Below, piece by piece: positions 45,713 to 56,100 of a stretch of DNA of 64,000 bases (the first letter of the stretch is position 1; every line of letters starts with the position of its first letter). The notes under the pieces are model-generated. The model saw only the letters and a program-made list of their open reading frames with translations, searched no databases and was not told the origin of the DNA. The position numbers were made by a program, and so were the translations under genes. This stretch comes from Thermaurantimonas sp046299575 (GTDB lineage: Bacteria; Bacteroidota; Bacteroidia; Flavobacteriales; Schleiferiaceae): positions 496,001 through 560,000 of the forward strand of contig NZ_JBKBHX010000001.1 in the NCBI RefSeq assembly GCF_046299575.1, written 5' to 3'.

Positions 45713-46285
45713 TTACCGGCCCTCTTTGAGTTCTACTTTAAAATCGACATCGATCACTTTTGCGATTTTATCTTCTACCAACTTTGGAATTTTAATGTCG
45801 TGGTCGGCACAAGCTACCCCAAAGGCTGAAGTGATTATGATCGTTCCATCGCGAACTTCCAGCTCAGCTTCGTCTTCCCGATTTTTTGGTATGTCTCGAA
45901 TGGTAAGGGTACCGGCGAGTTTCACCTTGTACTTGCCATTTTTGGAAAAATCGATTTTCTGGTGATCGACGATTTTTCCCTTATAGGTTGCTTTAGGATA
46001 CTTGTCGCTTTCCATATAATTTTCATTGAAATGCTCTTGCATCAGTGCCTTACGGAAAGTAAAGTTTTTAATCAGCACGTTAAAAGCGATCTCCCCGGTT
46101 TGAGCATCCAAAGCGCACGCCATTGAACGATTTACAGCCTCCACATCGTCGTCAACTAATGCGTTGCTTTTAAAATGTACATATCCGTTGCGAGTCATGT
46201 ACTTTTGAGCAACAGAGGGTGTTACTCCTGAAACAAGTGCGAAAGCCAAAAGGAAGCCTTTTAGGTTTGAAAGAACTGTTTTCAT
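45713..46285 (-). CDS. YceI family protein
   Basis: 190 residues, signal peptide ending PSVAQ. YceI lipocalin-like barrel landmarks: GYVHFKSNA, MQEHFNENYMESDKYPKA, and LAGTLTIRDIPK. YceI proteins bind polyisoprenoids such as quinone-like lipids in their cavity. Start overlaps the upstream OB-fold gene stop by 4 bases (ATGA), implying translational coupling. Confidence 0.93.
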   Translation of the reverse strand: MKTVLSNLKGFLLAFALVSGVTPSVAQKYMTRNGYVHFKSNALVDDDVEAVNRSMACALDAQTGEIAFNVLIKNFTFRKALMQEHFNENYMESDKYPKATYKGKIVDHQKIDFSKNGKYKVKLAGTLTIRDIPKNREDEAELEVRDGTIIITSAFGVACADHDIKIPKLVEDKIAKVIDVDFKVELKEGR

Positions 46286-46722
46286 ATGCTTGGTTGTATT
46301 ACAATTGATTGTTTAAAATAAATGATTAGAGCATTTGGGTCAATCAGATCTTCTTCAAGCCCGGTGAATTCCCCTCGGATGGTATATACTTCACCCGATT
46401 GAATGTTTAAGTTCTTTACTCTAAAATCTAATTGAGCGTTAATAAGCAGTTTGGTATCAGGAATTTCTATTAAAAGATAACCTCCACCATTTTCATCTAG
46501 TGAAATCTCTAAAATTCTACCGGTCCATTCAAAAATTTTCCCATAGTAAAAGGCCTGATTTTGCAGAAGTGCCTGCGCTATTTCCTCTGCTTCCGCAGCT
46601 GTTGCAATAGCATAATCAGCTTTTTCTTTTGTCAGATTCTTAACTGGTTTAAAATACAAATACAATCCAACAGACAAACCTGTAAAGGCAAGAATCGCAA
46701 GAATAATCGCCATCTTTTTCAT
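46282..46722 (-). CDS. Membrane-anchored OB-fold (tRNA_anti-like) protein
   Basis: 146 residues. N-terminal membrane span (MAIILAILAFTGLSVGLYLYF), then an OB-like barrel (YYGKIFEWTGRILEI ... VYTIRGEFTGLEEDLIDPNALIIY) as in the small Bacteroidota 'OB-fold putative lipoprotein / tRNA_anti-like' group. First gene of the four-gene operon. The ligand is unknown. Confidence 0.83.
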   Translation of the reverse strand: MKKMAIILAILAFTGLSVGLYLYFKPVKNLTKEKADYAIATAAEAEEIAQALLQNQAFYYGKIFEWTGRILEISLDENGGGYLLIEIPDTKLLINAQLDFRVKNLNIQSGEVYTIRGEFTGLEEDLIDPNALIIYFKQSIVIQPSI

Positions 46723-46968
46723 CGAAGTAGTAAACGTTTTCGGATAAATTACTTGTATAAACGTAAAACATTTTTTTGAAGTGCAAAGTAAGTTACATTA
46801 AAAAAATTGATTGTTCTCTCATTTTCGCGATTAGTAATTTAATGTTGCTACATATATTTTTTAAATTTTTGATTTATAACTTTTTAAGTTCAAATACATA
46901 GTGCTTTAGAAGTTTAGAATTCAGTTATTTCAACTAATATTTGTACCAACATATATTATTAAAAAAGC

Positions 46969-46994
46969 AAGGCCAAACGCTGGAGTTTGGCCTT
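46969..46994 (-). terminator. Terminator after the susCD operon
   Basis: Perfect 10-bp stem AAGGCCAAAC / GTTTGGCCTT around a 6-base loop, with a T run on the minus strand. The remaining bases to 46723 are AT-rich, and I see nothing else in them. Confidence 0.85.
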
Positions 46995-47020
46995 TAAATG
47001 TTTGTTAAGAAGATTTTACA

Positions 47021-47905
47021 TCAGTCGCAATCAAATTTTATGTCTATTTCGTAATTGCTGCGATCTAGACCCGTTAAGAATCTTTGCTTAACGATCACGA
47101 TTTTCATCGACCGAATCACTGCATTAGGTGGAAAATTTGCCGGTTTGTTTTGTTCGATAAATTCATTGGGAATGATTAATTTTCGGAACATGCCTTTGCC
47201 TCTGTAATTAAGCTTCATATTCGGATTGTTACCGGCGTTAAAGGCAGTAGACAAATTGTATACAGTGCCTCCTGTGTCTACTACTGATACCGCCATATAT
47301 ACAGAATCCGGATCGAGGTTTTTCATAGAAGGCTTGTCTTCGCGTGCGTTGTCGTAGTTTATGGCGATCACATCGTCTTTTTGTGGTTTTGAAGGAAAGA
47401 AGAAAGCTGGTGGGATCACTGTTGCAGGTGGGTCTACTTTTAGAATCAAGTCAGGCGACTTACGGTCAGGTTCGCCATATCCACCACCGTCTTTTGGTTT
47501 TACCAAGAAGTGTATATCCTCTTTGTAGCAAGTAGCAGCATCTACTTCGTACCAATCCTTAAGAGAAGGAGTGAACGTGAAGCTATACACCAGGTTGGAT
47601 TCCTTGGTCATTTTTAATGCCTCGTTTGAATTTTTCCAAGGTTGACTGCCCGTTCCGTTTACATAAGGGTGACCGGGTGGATGCTCTCTGGGCTTCCAGG
47701 TCCAAATGTACAAGTCTTTGCCATCGTTTGCGTCCTGAATCAAATTTTGTACATATTCAAGGTTTTGATCAAGGAGAGCGAGATTCACAATGAGCTTAAC
47801 GGGTTTATTCGGATCGATTTCGAGTGGTTCGGATGTAACCACTTGGCTAAAAGTGACGGAAATCGTCAATAGTAAAAAGAAGTTTGCCAGAAATATCTTT
47901 TTCAT
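47021..47905 (-). CDS. Surface/periplasmic beta-sandwich protein in SusE/F position (possibly DUF4961-like)
   Basis: 294 residues with signal peptide ending TFSQ. Two beta-sandwich-like parts: DPNKPVKLIVNLALLDQ ... DLYIWTWKPREHPPG, and later VYMAVSVVDTGG. The WTW pattern and position behind susD resemble proteins found in alpha-glucan utilisation loci, which bind starch. The family assignment is from memory and tentative. Last gene of susC-susD-158aa-294aa. Confidence 0.72.
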   Translation of the reverse strand: MKKIFLANFFLLLTISVTFSQVVTSEPLEIDPNKPVKLIVNLALLDQNLEYVQNLIQDANDGKDLYIWTWKPREHPPGHPYVNGTGSQPWKNSNEALKMTKESNLVYSFTFTPSLKDWYEVDAATCYKEDIHFLVKPKDGGGYGEPDRKSPDLILKVDPPATVIPPAFFFPSKPQKDDVIAINYDNAREDKPSMKNLDPDSVYMAVSVVDTGGTVYNLSTAFNAGNNPNMKLNYRGKGMFRKLIIPNEFIEQNKPANFPPNAVIRSMKIVIVKQRFLTGLDRSNYEIDIKFDCD

Positions 47906-47908
47906 GTT

Positions 47909-48385
47909 CTACTGTCTTATTAAAGTGAGATTATAGCCTACATACAGTTCATTATCACAATTTTCCCTGCGTATTTGAATCTTCCAAACAGGGTCGTAGT
48001 CTCTGGCCATTGAGCGCAAATAAATGGTGTCGGTCTGACCATTGTTGTTCACAATTCCCATTTTAGAGGGGAATTCCGGGTTGTTAAATGCCCAAGTGCC
48101 TGAGGAACCAAACATAGTTGGTACTTTTCCGGGGTTATTGACTTGATATGTGTTGTCACGATTAAAGGTGATCTCGAGCGGATCGCCGAGAGTAGAAAAA
48201 TCTTCGCTCACATTGAGTTCATCACCAAGTGGAGTTTTAAAATCGGTGATTGATAATTCTGCTGCTCTCCAGCGGCCAACAATGCCATAGGCAAGATCAG
48301 GATCGGGACCGAGTTCACCTTTTCGTTCGGGTCGACAAGCTATTACGGCCCCTATTATCGTAAGACTAATCAGAATTTTTTTCAT
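47909..48385 (-). CDS. Lipoprotein in SusCD locus (DUF5004-like)
   Basis: 158 residues with lipobox VIAC (Cys17). The mature part is lipocalin-like: IVGRWRAAELSITDF near the start and FNRDNTYQVNN, the pattern of DUF5004/lipocalin-like Bacteroidota lipoproteins. It starts 17 bases after susD and ends 3 bases before the next gene. Probably surface-exposed; ligand not known. Confidence 0.75.
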   Translation of the reverse strand: MKKILISLTIIGAVIACRPERKGELGPDPDLAYGIVGRWRAAELSITDFKTPLGDELNVSEDFSTLGDPLEITFNRDNTYQVNNPGKVPTMFGSSGTWAFNNPEFPSKMGIVNNNGQTDTIYLRSMARDYDPVWKIQIRRENCDNELYVGYNLTLIRQ

Positions 48386-48402
48386 CGTTAACAGATTTTA
48401 AA

Positions 48403-49785
48403 TTAATTACAACCACCTTCTGGATTTCCAATAAACGTCTGATTGATGTCGCTGGCAGGAAACTGCAGCACCATTCCCGGACAATTCCATGGTGCACCGC
48501 GAATGATGATATTTTCTCCTTTTGCGCCCCTGCGCTTGAGGTCTTGTACGCGATCGCCCTCGCCAAACATTTCGATACGACGCTCAAGACGTGCAGCATC
48601 TCTAATTTCCAGAGCTGTAGCAGTTGCGGGCAAATTTTCGCTGGAGTCGCCAAAAGCTCTTTCGCGAACTTGATTTACCAAACTAATTGCCTCTGGTAAA
48701 TTTTGGCTCAGCTCAGCAAGTGATTCTGCCCGAATAAGCATCATATCTGTAAGGTGCAGAACTGGTATGCTGAAGACGTCTTTGTTGAACTTCTTAACTG
48801 CAACAAATTCTGTAGGCAGCCCTTCGTCTCTCACCTCATAAAAGGATAGGCGGGAGTCGTTTGGCCTTGATTTTACCAGATTGTAAAAATCTTTAGAAGC
48901 TCGCAGTGTGGGATTTGGATTATTATCGGAGCGATAGTTACCTGTAAACGCTCCGCTGCGGCCATCAATAAAGGAGGCAGTTTGAGTAGAAACCGTTTTG
49001 AAAATCGCTTCTGTATTTGGACCCATTTTAAAGCGGTCAATTCCCTCAAGAGTAAATTGTCCGGAAGATATTACCTGACCGGCATAGTAAGCTGCACTGT
49101 CGAATTTGTTCATTTGAAAGTACACCTTGGCCAAGGCAGCCATTGCAGAATACTTCGTGGCATAGTTGCCATTAGTGGTTGGCAAGTTGTCTTTGGCAAA
49201 CCAAAGGTCGGCCAAGATGGCATCATAACCTTCTTTTACAGTGCTGCGCACTTGGAGCTGCGTGCCAGTATTGCGGGTTTGAATTCGAATACCAAGATGT
49301 GTGTTATTAGGAGTATATCCGTAAGGTTGAGCCCAAAGTCTGATGATCTCGAAGTGACCCATTGCGCGCAAAAAGCGCCCTTCGGCTTCGAAAGTAATAC
49401 GACGCGAAGCAGGCATCTCGACCATGTCGAAATTTTCGAGCATAAAATTGATGCGGAAAATGGACCTATAGGGCTCGCGGTACACGCTATTGGTCGTTCC
49501 GTTGAAGAAATTGACCCTGCGCAGATATACTTCGTTCAGGTCGTTGTTGTTTATCGGTGCTGACAAGTTGTCGCTGAGCACTTCGTTGAGCATTTGAATG
49601 CGGCCATTGTAATAGTTAGCAGCCACATCATAGCAAGAGTTGAGCACTTTTTCGAAGTCTTCAGGTGTTTTCAGTGCGTCGTCAATGAGTAAAACGCCCT
49701 CTGGCTTTACATCGAAAATTTTGGAGCATGAGGTGGTGATAAGTACGCCAGCTGCTACTATGGAGAGTATTCTAATTTTTTTCAT
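48403..49785 (-). CDS. susD: SusD/RagB-like glycan-binding lipoprotein
   Basis: 460 residues, lipobox TTSC (Cys20), then the SusD pattern FDVKPEGVLLIDDAL, PYRSIFRINFMLENFD, EGRFLRAMGHFEIIRLW, TPR-like YDAILADLW, and the C-terminal IEMFGEGDRVQDLKRRG. Caps the SusC channel and delivers glycans at the cell surface. 12 bases after susC. Confidence 0.96.
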   Translation of the reverse strand: MKKIRILSIVAAGVLITTSCSKIFDVKPEGVLLIDDALKTPEDFEKVLNSCYDVAANYYNGRIQMLNEVLSDNLSAPINNNDLNEVYLRRVNFFNGTTNSVYREPYRSIFRINFMLENFDMVEMPASRRITFEAEGRFLRAMGHFEIIRLWAQPYGYTPNNTHLGIRIQTRNTGTQLQVRSTVKEGYDAILADLWFAKDNLPTTNGNYATKYSAMAALAKVYFQMNKFDSAAYYAGQVISSGQFTLEGIDRFKMGPNTEAIFKTVSTQTASFIDGRSGAFTGNYRSDNNPNPTLRASKDFYNLVKSRPNDSRLSFYEVRDEGLPTEFVAVKKFNKDVFSIPVLHLTDMMLIRAESLAELSQNLPEAISLVNQVRERAFGDSSENLPATATALEIRDAARLERRIEMFGEGDRVQDLKRRGAKGENIIIRGAPWNCPGMVLQFPASDINQTFIGNPEGGCN

Positions 49786-49797
49786 TTTTCTATAGTG

Positions 49798-52700
49798 TTA
49801 AAAGCTGATGTCGATACCAAGGTTAAAAGTTTTCTCTTGAGGAGGTGTCAAGTAAGTGATGTTGGGGCTCATGTTTCTGTCGGTTACGTTTTCGAAGTCG
49901 CGGGCAATCTCCGGATCGAGGCCGATGAAACGTGTGAAGGTCAACAGGTTAGTACCTGTAAAAAAGATACGGGCTGAGCGCACCTTTAGGCGTCTGGCAG
50001 CTTCTGGAGTCAGATTATACCCAATGGTTAAATTGCGCAATCGGGCGAAAGAGGCATCGTGAAGCCACAGGGTGGTATTGATCCACGGGGTACCTGTTCC
50101 ATATGTCTCAGGTGTAGTAGTCAGGCGTGGATAGGTGGCCACGTCACCCGGTTTACGCCAGCGGTCAAACTGATCGGTGCGGTGATTCCATCCGTCGGAG
50201 TCAAAGGTACCAAGCTGGCGTTTTGAAGAGGAATCATAGATATTGCCACCTATGGTGAATACAAACAGGAAGCTGAGGTCATAATTTTTATATCTGAAAA
50301 TGTTTGTGACACCGCCGATTGCGTCAGGAAGTACACGTCCGGCGGGCACACGATTAGCCGGATTCCATTCAAAGGTTGGTTCACCATTAATATCCAGGTA
50401 AACAGGTCGGCCGGTTGCGGGATCTACATGCGAAAAGCGGACTAAGAAGTTGGTACCGACAGGATAACCGAGTACAACCCTTGTATCATTTGTTCCGCCT
50501 GATACAGCTTCTTCATTGAACCCACTGATATCGGTGATTTTATTCCAGTTTCTGGCTACATTAAATTCTGTGGTCCAGCTAAAATTTTGTTTTACAATGT
50601 TTTTTGACTTTATTACCCACTCTACACCCTGATTGTAGATTGTAGCCAGATTGTCGAAGAAATTGTCAAAGCCCGCATAGCCGGGAAGGGATACGTTAAG
50701 GAATACATCTGTAGAATACTTGTAATAATAGCTCAGTTCTGTAGTTACGCGATCTTCCCATAGGCCCAACTCTATACCCATATCAAAAATCTGAGATGTT
50801 TCCCATTTTAATGTTGGGTTTTCAAGGATTAGTGGAAAGAGTATGGGTTGACCATTGTAACCGCGCACGGAGTCGATTCCAAAGGAAGAACGCCAGAGAT
50901 CGCGATTTCCGGGAGGGGCTACACCGGCAATTCCGTAGGAGGCCTTAAGCTTCATGAAGTTAATTACGGGATTGTATCTCATAAAAGATTCTTCAGATAC
51001 AATCCATCCTCCACTCACAGAGGGGAAGAAACCTACGCGGTTGTCGGGTCCGAATTTAGAAGAAGCATCGGCACGAATTACACCTTGTAATATGTATTTG
51101 TTTTTATTGGTAAAGTTAATCCGGCTGAACACTGAACCGAAACGAGACTTTTCGGGTGTGAAGTCCTGGCGGTTGTCGAGTTTGTCTTTGGCCTTCCAGA
51201 AGGGAGCTCCGGCAATGGTCGAGAAGTAACTTCTGCCACCGCGGGCCTGTTCTTGAAACTCGATACCGGCCATTATGTTCAGTTTGTTGTTTTCATTGAT
51301 CTTCCAATCGTATGTGGCTGTGAGGAAGGTGTTCCAGTTGTTGATAATGTTTTGGAATCGGCGGGAGTCGCCTACGCGATCGGTTACCAGTAAAAGCTCG
51401 GCTGGCTCGTAGATGTCTTCCACCAGATTCATATAGTCGTAATTGGTGTTGAGATTAATGTAGAGATTTTGAATAGGATTATATGAAATAGTGATACCTG
51501 AAATTGATCGAATTTCTTGAGTTCTCCATTGTTTCAGCTCTCTAAGACGCACGGGATTTGTTCCTCCGATGAAGTATGACCCGTCCGGATTGCGAATCGG
51601 ATAGATCGGCAAAGCTGTGGACATTGCTGCTCCTAAGCCTCCAGCCCAACCTTCGTCCACGCGATTATTAATACCTTCTACCAACGAAAGATTTGCTGAG
51701 ATTTTGAGTTTGTCGGTCAGATTATACCCTCCGTTTATGCGTATGCTTGCCCGATCGTAACTATTACCGGTCAGATAGCTCTGATTGCCATCGAAAGATG
51801 CCCCTGCAAAGAAGTCGTATTTTTTAGTTTGACGTCCGGCAGAGAGATCATAGCGCTGTTTTATACCTACGCGTATTACCTCATCTACCCAATTGGTATT
51901 AGTGTTCAGGGCATCTTCCCAGCGCACCCCGCCTGGCAGAACAGGTACACCTACTTTGCCATCGTTGATCCAAGCTTCTTTGTACATCTGTAAGAATTGC
52001 GGCCCGTCGAGCATATTTGGTCGAGCCACAGGAGACGAAGTACCTACACGAGTGGAGAAGTTAAAAGTCCAGTCGGGGGTTTTGCCTCTTTTTGTGGTAA
52101 TGAGAATTACACCATTAGCCCCTCTAGAACCATATATACCGGTGGCCGAAGCATCTTTTAATACTTCAATTGACTCAATATCTCCAGGATTAAGTGTAGC
52201 CAGTGGATTATTGTTCATTGCTCCCGAGTTACCTTTGATAAAGTAATCTTGTGTAATGGGAATACCATCGACTACGTAAAGTGGGTCTCCTGAACCAGAA
52301 ATAGAAGCAATACCCCGAATGCGTACTACCGAACCGGATCCGGCAAGTCCGCTACCAGTAATAATTTGTACTCCGGCCGCTTTTCCTTGTATTGCAGTTT
52401 CAAAACTTGGTGTCGGCATATCGGTGACTTCCTTTGCACCCAGTTTTACAACTGATCCTGTGAGGTCCCTTTTGCGCTGTACACCGTATCCCACAACCAC
52501 TACTTCATCTAGGCGGCTTACCTCTTCGGTCATCGATACGTTGATCTCCAGCGTTTGACCCTGTTTGAGATTGACCACCCTTCTTTCTGTATTATAACCA
52601 ATGAAGGAAAAAATGACTGTGAGATTGACATTAGCCGGCAATCCACGTACTTCATAGCTCCCATCCAGATCGGTCACGTTTCCCTTGCCGGTACCTTCCA

Positions 52701-52830
52701 CCAGCACATTAACGCCCGGCAACGGGCCTGATTTGTCGGTCACTTTGCCTCGAATAGCCTGGGCGAACAGCTCTGTGCTAAAGCCCGCCAGAAGCAGCAA
52801 AATGAACATTCGGGTAAATTTTCCACTCAT
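49798..52830 (-). CDS. susC: SusC/RagA-like TonB-dependent outer-membrane transporter
   Basis: 1010 residues. Signal peptide ending TELFAQ, a carboxypeptidase-regulatory-like N-terminal domain (IRGKVTDKSGPLPGVNV), the SusC signature region VVVGYGVQRKRDLTGSV, the plug with IEVLKDASATGIYGSRGANGV, and the TonB barrel ending in FNLGIDISF. Takes up oligosaccharides with SusD. Its promoter region carries an inverted repeat nearly the same as the one before the secreted amylase, which points to alpha-glucans as substrate (inference). Confidence 0.97.
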   Translation of the reverse strand: MSGKFTRMFILLLLAGFSTELFAQAIRGKVTDKSGPLPGVNVLVEGTGKGNVTDLDGSYEVRGLPANVNLTVIFSFIGYNTERRVVNLKQGQTLEINVSMTEEVSRLDEVVVVGYGVQRKRDLTGSVVKLGAKEVTDMPTPSFETAIQGKAAGVQIITGSGLAGSGSVVRIRGIASISGSGDPLYVVDGIPITQDYFIKGNSGAMNNNPLATLNPGDIESIEVLKDASATGIYGSRGANGVILITTKRGKTPDWTFNFSTRVGTSSPVARPNMLDGPQFLQMYKEAWINDGKVGVPVLPGGVRWEDALNTNTNWVDEVIRVGIKQRYDLSAGRQTKKYDFFAGASFDGNQSYLTGNSYDRASIRINGGYNLTDKLKISANLSLVEGINNRVDEGWAGGLGAAMSTALPIYPIRNPDGSYFIGGTNPVRLRELKQWRTQEIRSISGITISYNPIQNLYINLNTNYDYMNLVEDIYEPAELLLVTDRVGDSRRFQNIINNWNTFLTATYDWKINENNKLNIMAGIEFQEQARGGRSYFSTIAGAPFWKAKDKLDNRQDFTPEKSRFGSVFSRINFTNKNKYILQGVIRADASSKFGPDNRVGFFPSVSGGWIVSEESFMRYNPVINFMKLKASYGIAGVAPPGNRDLWRSSFGIDSVRGYNGQPILFPLILENPTLKWETSQIFDMGIELGLWEDRVTTELSYYYKYSTDVFLNVSLPGYAGFDNFFDNLATIYNQGVEWVIKSKNIVKQNFSWTTEFNVARNWNKITDISGFNEEAVSGGTNDTRVVLGYPVGTNFLVRFSHVDPATGRPVYLDINGEPTFEWNPANRVPAGRVLPDAIGGVTNIFRYKNYDLSFLFVFTIGGNIYDSSSKRQLGTFDSDGWNHRTDQFDRWRKPGDVATYPRLTTTPETYGTGTPWINTTLWLHDASFARLRNLTIGYNLTPEAARRLKVRSARIFFTGTNLLTFTRFIGLDPEIARDFENVTDRNMSPNITYLTPPQEKTFNLGIDISF

Positions 52831-52861
52831 GGTTTATGTGTGTTAATAAATCTTTAAGCGC

Positions 52862-52869
52862 CAAATATA
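52862..52869 (-). promoter_or_regulatory. -7 element for susCD operon
   Basis: TATATTTG on the minus strand, exact match to TAnnTTTG, 32 bases upstream of the susC ATG. Confidence 0.55.
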
Positions 52870-52884
52870 CACAGCATTTTTACT

Positions 52885-52903
52885 TAGTGTATTTAATACA
52901 CAT
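52885..52903. promoter_or_regulatory. Operator-like inverted repeat upstream of susC
   Basis: TAGTGTAT-TTA-ATACACAT contains a perfect 15-bp palindrome GTGTAT-TTA-ATACAC (52887-52901) over the -33 region of the susC promoter. It matches the amylase repeat (20800-20818) in spacing and nearly all arm bases. Confidence 0.6.
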
Positions 52904-53044
52904 TTTAATTCCAAAAGTCATTTACATATACAAAGAACTACGATGTAAAGCTACCTTTAACTGACTTTTATCAGATAATTCATAATTGTACCATCTACAC
53001 AGTTCGGATTTTTTTATAAATGTTTGTCAACGACAAATAATAAA

Positions 53045-53070
53045 AAAGCCTCCTGTTCCCAGAAGGCTTT
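53045..53070 (-). terminator. Terminator after giant T9SS gene
   Basis: 11-bp stem AAAGCCTCCTG / CAGAAGGCTTT with one mismatch, 4-base loop, and a T run on the minus strand. Confidence 0.82.
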
Positions 53071-53103
53071 ATGTCTTTTGATAACTGTCGAACGTCAGCG
53101 TGC

Positions 53104-56100
53104 TTATTGAAGTACAATTCTTTTTGAGATTGTACCAATTGATGAAACTACCTGAAGCATGTAGATACCTTTTGGCAGATGTTTAAGATCAAATACGTAG
53201 TTGAACTTACCGCTTGAAGATTCTAATGTTTTAATCAAAATGGGTTTACCGGCAATATCAGTAATCAAAACGGGTAATTTGCTCTGATCATCCATAAACC
53301 GGAATTCAAATCTTCCGTCATTGGGGTTTGGGAAGATTTTCAGCTGTTCAAGTAAGGCAATTTCTTCTTGTCCGATACTGAATTTAAGAGTATCACAATG
53401 TATAGTACTGCCACAGCTATTAAATGCCTTCAGACATACAGGATAAACTCCATTACCCGGAAATGTAAATGACGGATTGAGCTGTGAACTCGTACCGGCA
53501 TTTCCAAATGTCCAGTAAACTGAATCTGTATTGGTCAGTGTCGAAGCGAAGTTTACAACATAATTAGTAGCTGAATACGTAAAGGAGGCTGAAGGCAGAG
53601 GTTTGATTCCTACAGTTACAGGTGTACGTATGTTCGAGCAGGGATTTGAGGTGTAGTACACTGTTATTTTCCAGGTATTGTTTGGTATGAAATTATAGGT
53701 AGTATTACAACCAGAGCCTCCCCATGTGCGGCCTACATGAAGCTGAAACACAATCGGACCCGTCACTACTCCATTGGCAATCGTTAGACCAGAGCGGGCA
53801 TAGTTCATCGTGCCGCTCATCATGCCAACACCTGTATAAAGCTGAGACTCCGACTGACCTGTAGTGATACATCTCAGCTGCGACCTCTGCTCGCTCATCC
53901 ATGCACCAGAGACAGCTACAAAACTGTATTCAACACTTATTGAATCAATATGCACTCCGATAGGAAGGTTAACTATCATCACTCCCGGGCATGAAGATGA
54001 TGCAGTCAATGTCTGAAAACCAAAATCTGAAGGAATATTGCCCGCAGTATAGGTAAATGTTTGTGAAAATTGACCTTGACTATAACCTAGGTAGTATGTG
54101 TTTTGAGCTGAAACTGAAGGTACGAAGAAAGTCGGACCTGTGGCGATCGGAGTATTGGCCGTGGGTGAATTATACCAACGATACGACACTCCGGTAAATG
54201 ATTTTGCCTTGAGTGTGACGGTATCTACACCGGTACAGACAAAGGCCGAGTCAGCTTTAGGAGCCAATGGTACGTTAACCGACACCAATGAGATAGTGTC
54301 GTTACTTTTCACCTGATCAGTTGCAAGATTTGTATAAATAGTAAGATTTAACTGAGCTCCGTTTGAAGTGTTAATGGTGCCCAGTAATAAAGTGTCAGAC
54401 TGACCATTTTGCAATGTACCAGAAAATGTTCCTGTTAACACCTGAGTGATATCTCCTGTGATATTCGCCACAACAGGAATATTCGATATCGGGTCAAATC
54501 CATTGTTTCGCACTACTACACGCACTGGGGTATTAGCACTGCCGCATGCTTGTACGGCCGGACTGATCACACTTTGGACAGATACATCAAACTGAACCGG
54601 CAGACAAACATTTACTGGACCGACAAATGCACTTGAATCATTAACTGAAGTACATTTCGCACGAATGTAAAAATCAAGGCACGTAAATGACGGAAGGCCT
54701 GTTATAGTTGCAGGATTAGTGGTGACATTTATCAGCGTTCCTACATTCGAACCAGGTGTAAAACCAACAGGTCCCCATTCGATTTCCCAACTTCCCACAT
54801 TCTGACCTGCCTGTGTCCAGCTAAATGTAGCAGAAGTAGCTGTATTTGCTGTTTTTACAAAGTTTTGTGGAGCCGGGCATTGTGGTATATTTTCAACTAT
54901 AATCTGATCTATAAAGAGATCCGGACCAAAACCACTGCGAGCAACAAATTCGAACCGCTGTTTTTTACCTAAGTAAGATTGCGGCAAATTCACAATCTGT
55001 TCGATGAAATTTTGGGCCGGTGTAGTACTACCTGCTCCCGGAGTGTTGAAAGCTGGCCCTGCAAGAACCAGTAAGGTATCGACAATTCCGGTACTGTCAT
55101 TTCTTGATACGACTATCAATGAGTCATTTGGATATGCAGCCATATACTGATGCGACCAGTAAAACCGCAATCTTGCAGGCTGGCTAATCTGAATATAAGG
55201 CGTATTCATTGAAGCCTTGATCCCAGAAATCCAATTCCAGAAATTGGCTCTTGCCAGGGTAACTCCACCCGTTGTAAAGTGCGACCAGTTTTGGCTTGCG
55301 TTGCCATTTGTACTGAAAGTGAAACAGGTAGGCGGCCAGGTGGTAAAAGTCTCACTAAAAGGCATTGTAAAAGGCAGGCACTGAGTAGTAAATGAGATCG
55401 GTCCTATCCAGTTGCTCTGCTGTGTTGCACCACAGCTGTCTCTCAGATAAAGGTGATACTGTGTATTCTGAAACAGACCAGTAATGTTTATTACATTGGT
55501 TGCAACTGTACCTGAGTACAGGAAGGTGCCGGAACCCGGTGTAAATCCTACTACACCGACTTCCCAGCGTGTCGAACTGGAGGTATTATTTTTCGTAAAG
55601 TTTACAGTTGCAGACGTTGCTGAGATGTTTGTCACGGAAATATTTGTGGGTGGCAGGCAGCTGGGAATGTTTTCAATTTCAATAAAGTTAATAAACACAT
55701 CTGGACCTAGTCCTGAGCGGGCGACAAAACGCACATCTACTTGGTTACCAAGCAATGAAGTTGGGATAATTAACTGCTCCTGCTGAAACTGACCGGGTGT
55801 AGTAATACCACTACCTGGTGTATGGAAAGAAGGTCCGCCGAGCGATTGAATGCGAATCCATGTGTTTGAAGTAGCAGCCTTTACTTCTACAAATAATGAG
55901 TCACCCATGTATGATGGGATGTGCTGATGCGACCATGAATACTTTATCCATGCAGCTTGTGTGTAATTAAATCTCGGAAGCTGCATTCTGGCTGTAACTC
56001 CGGGTGCCCATATCCAGAAATTAGCTCTTGCCATTGATGCTCCAGAAACATTGTAGTGCATCCAGTTCTGTGTTGACAGGCCTGTAGTTGAAAATGTGAA

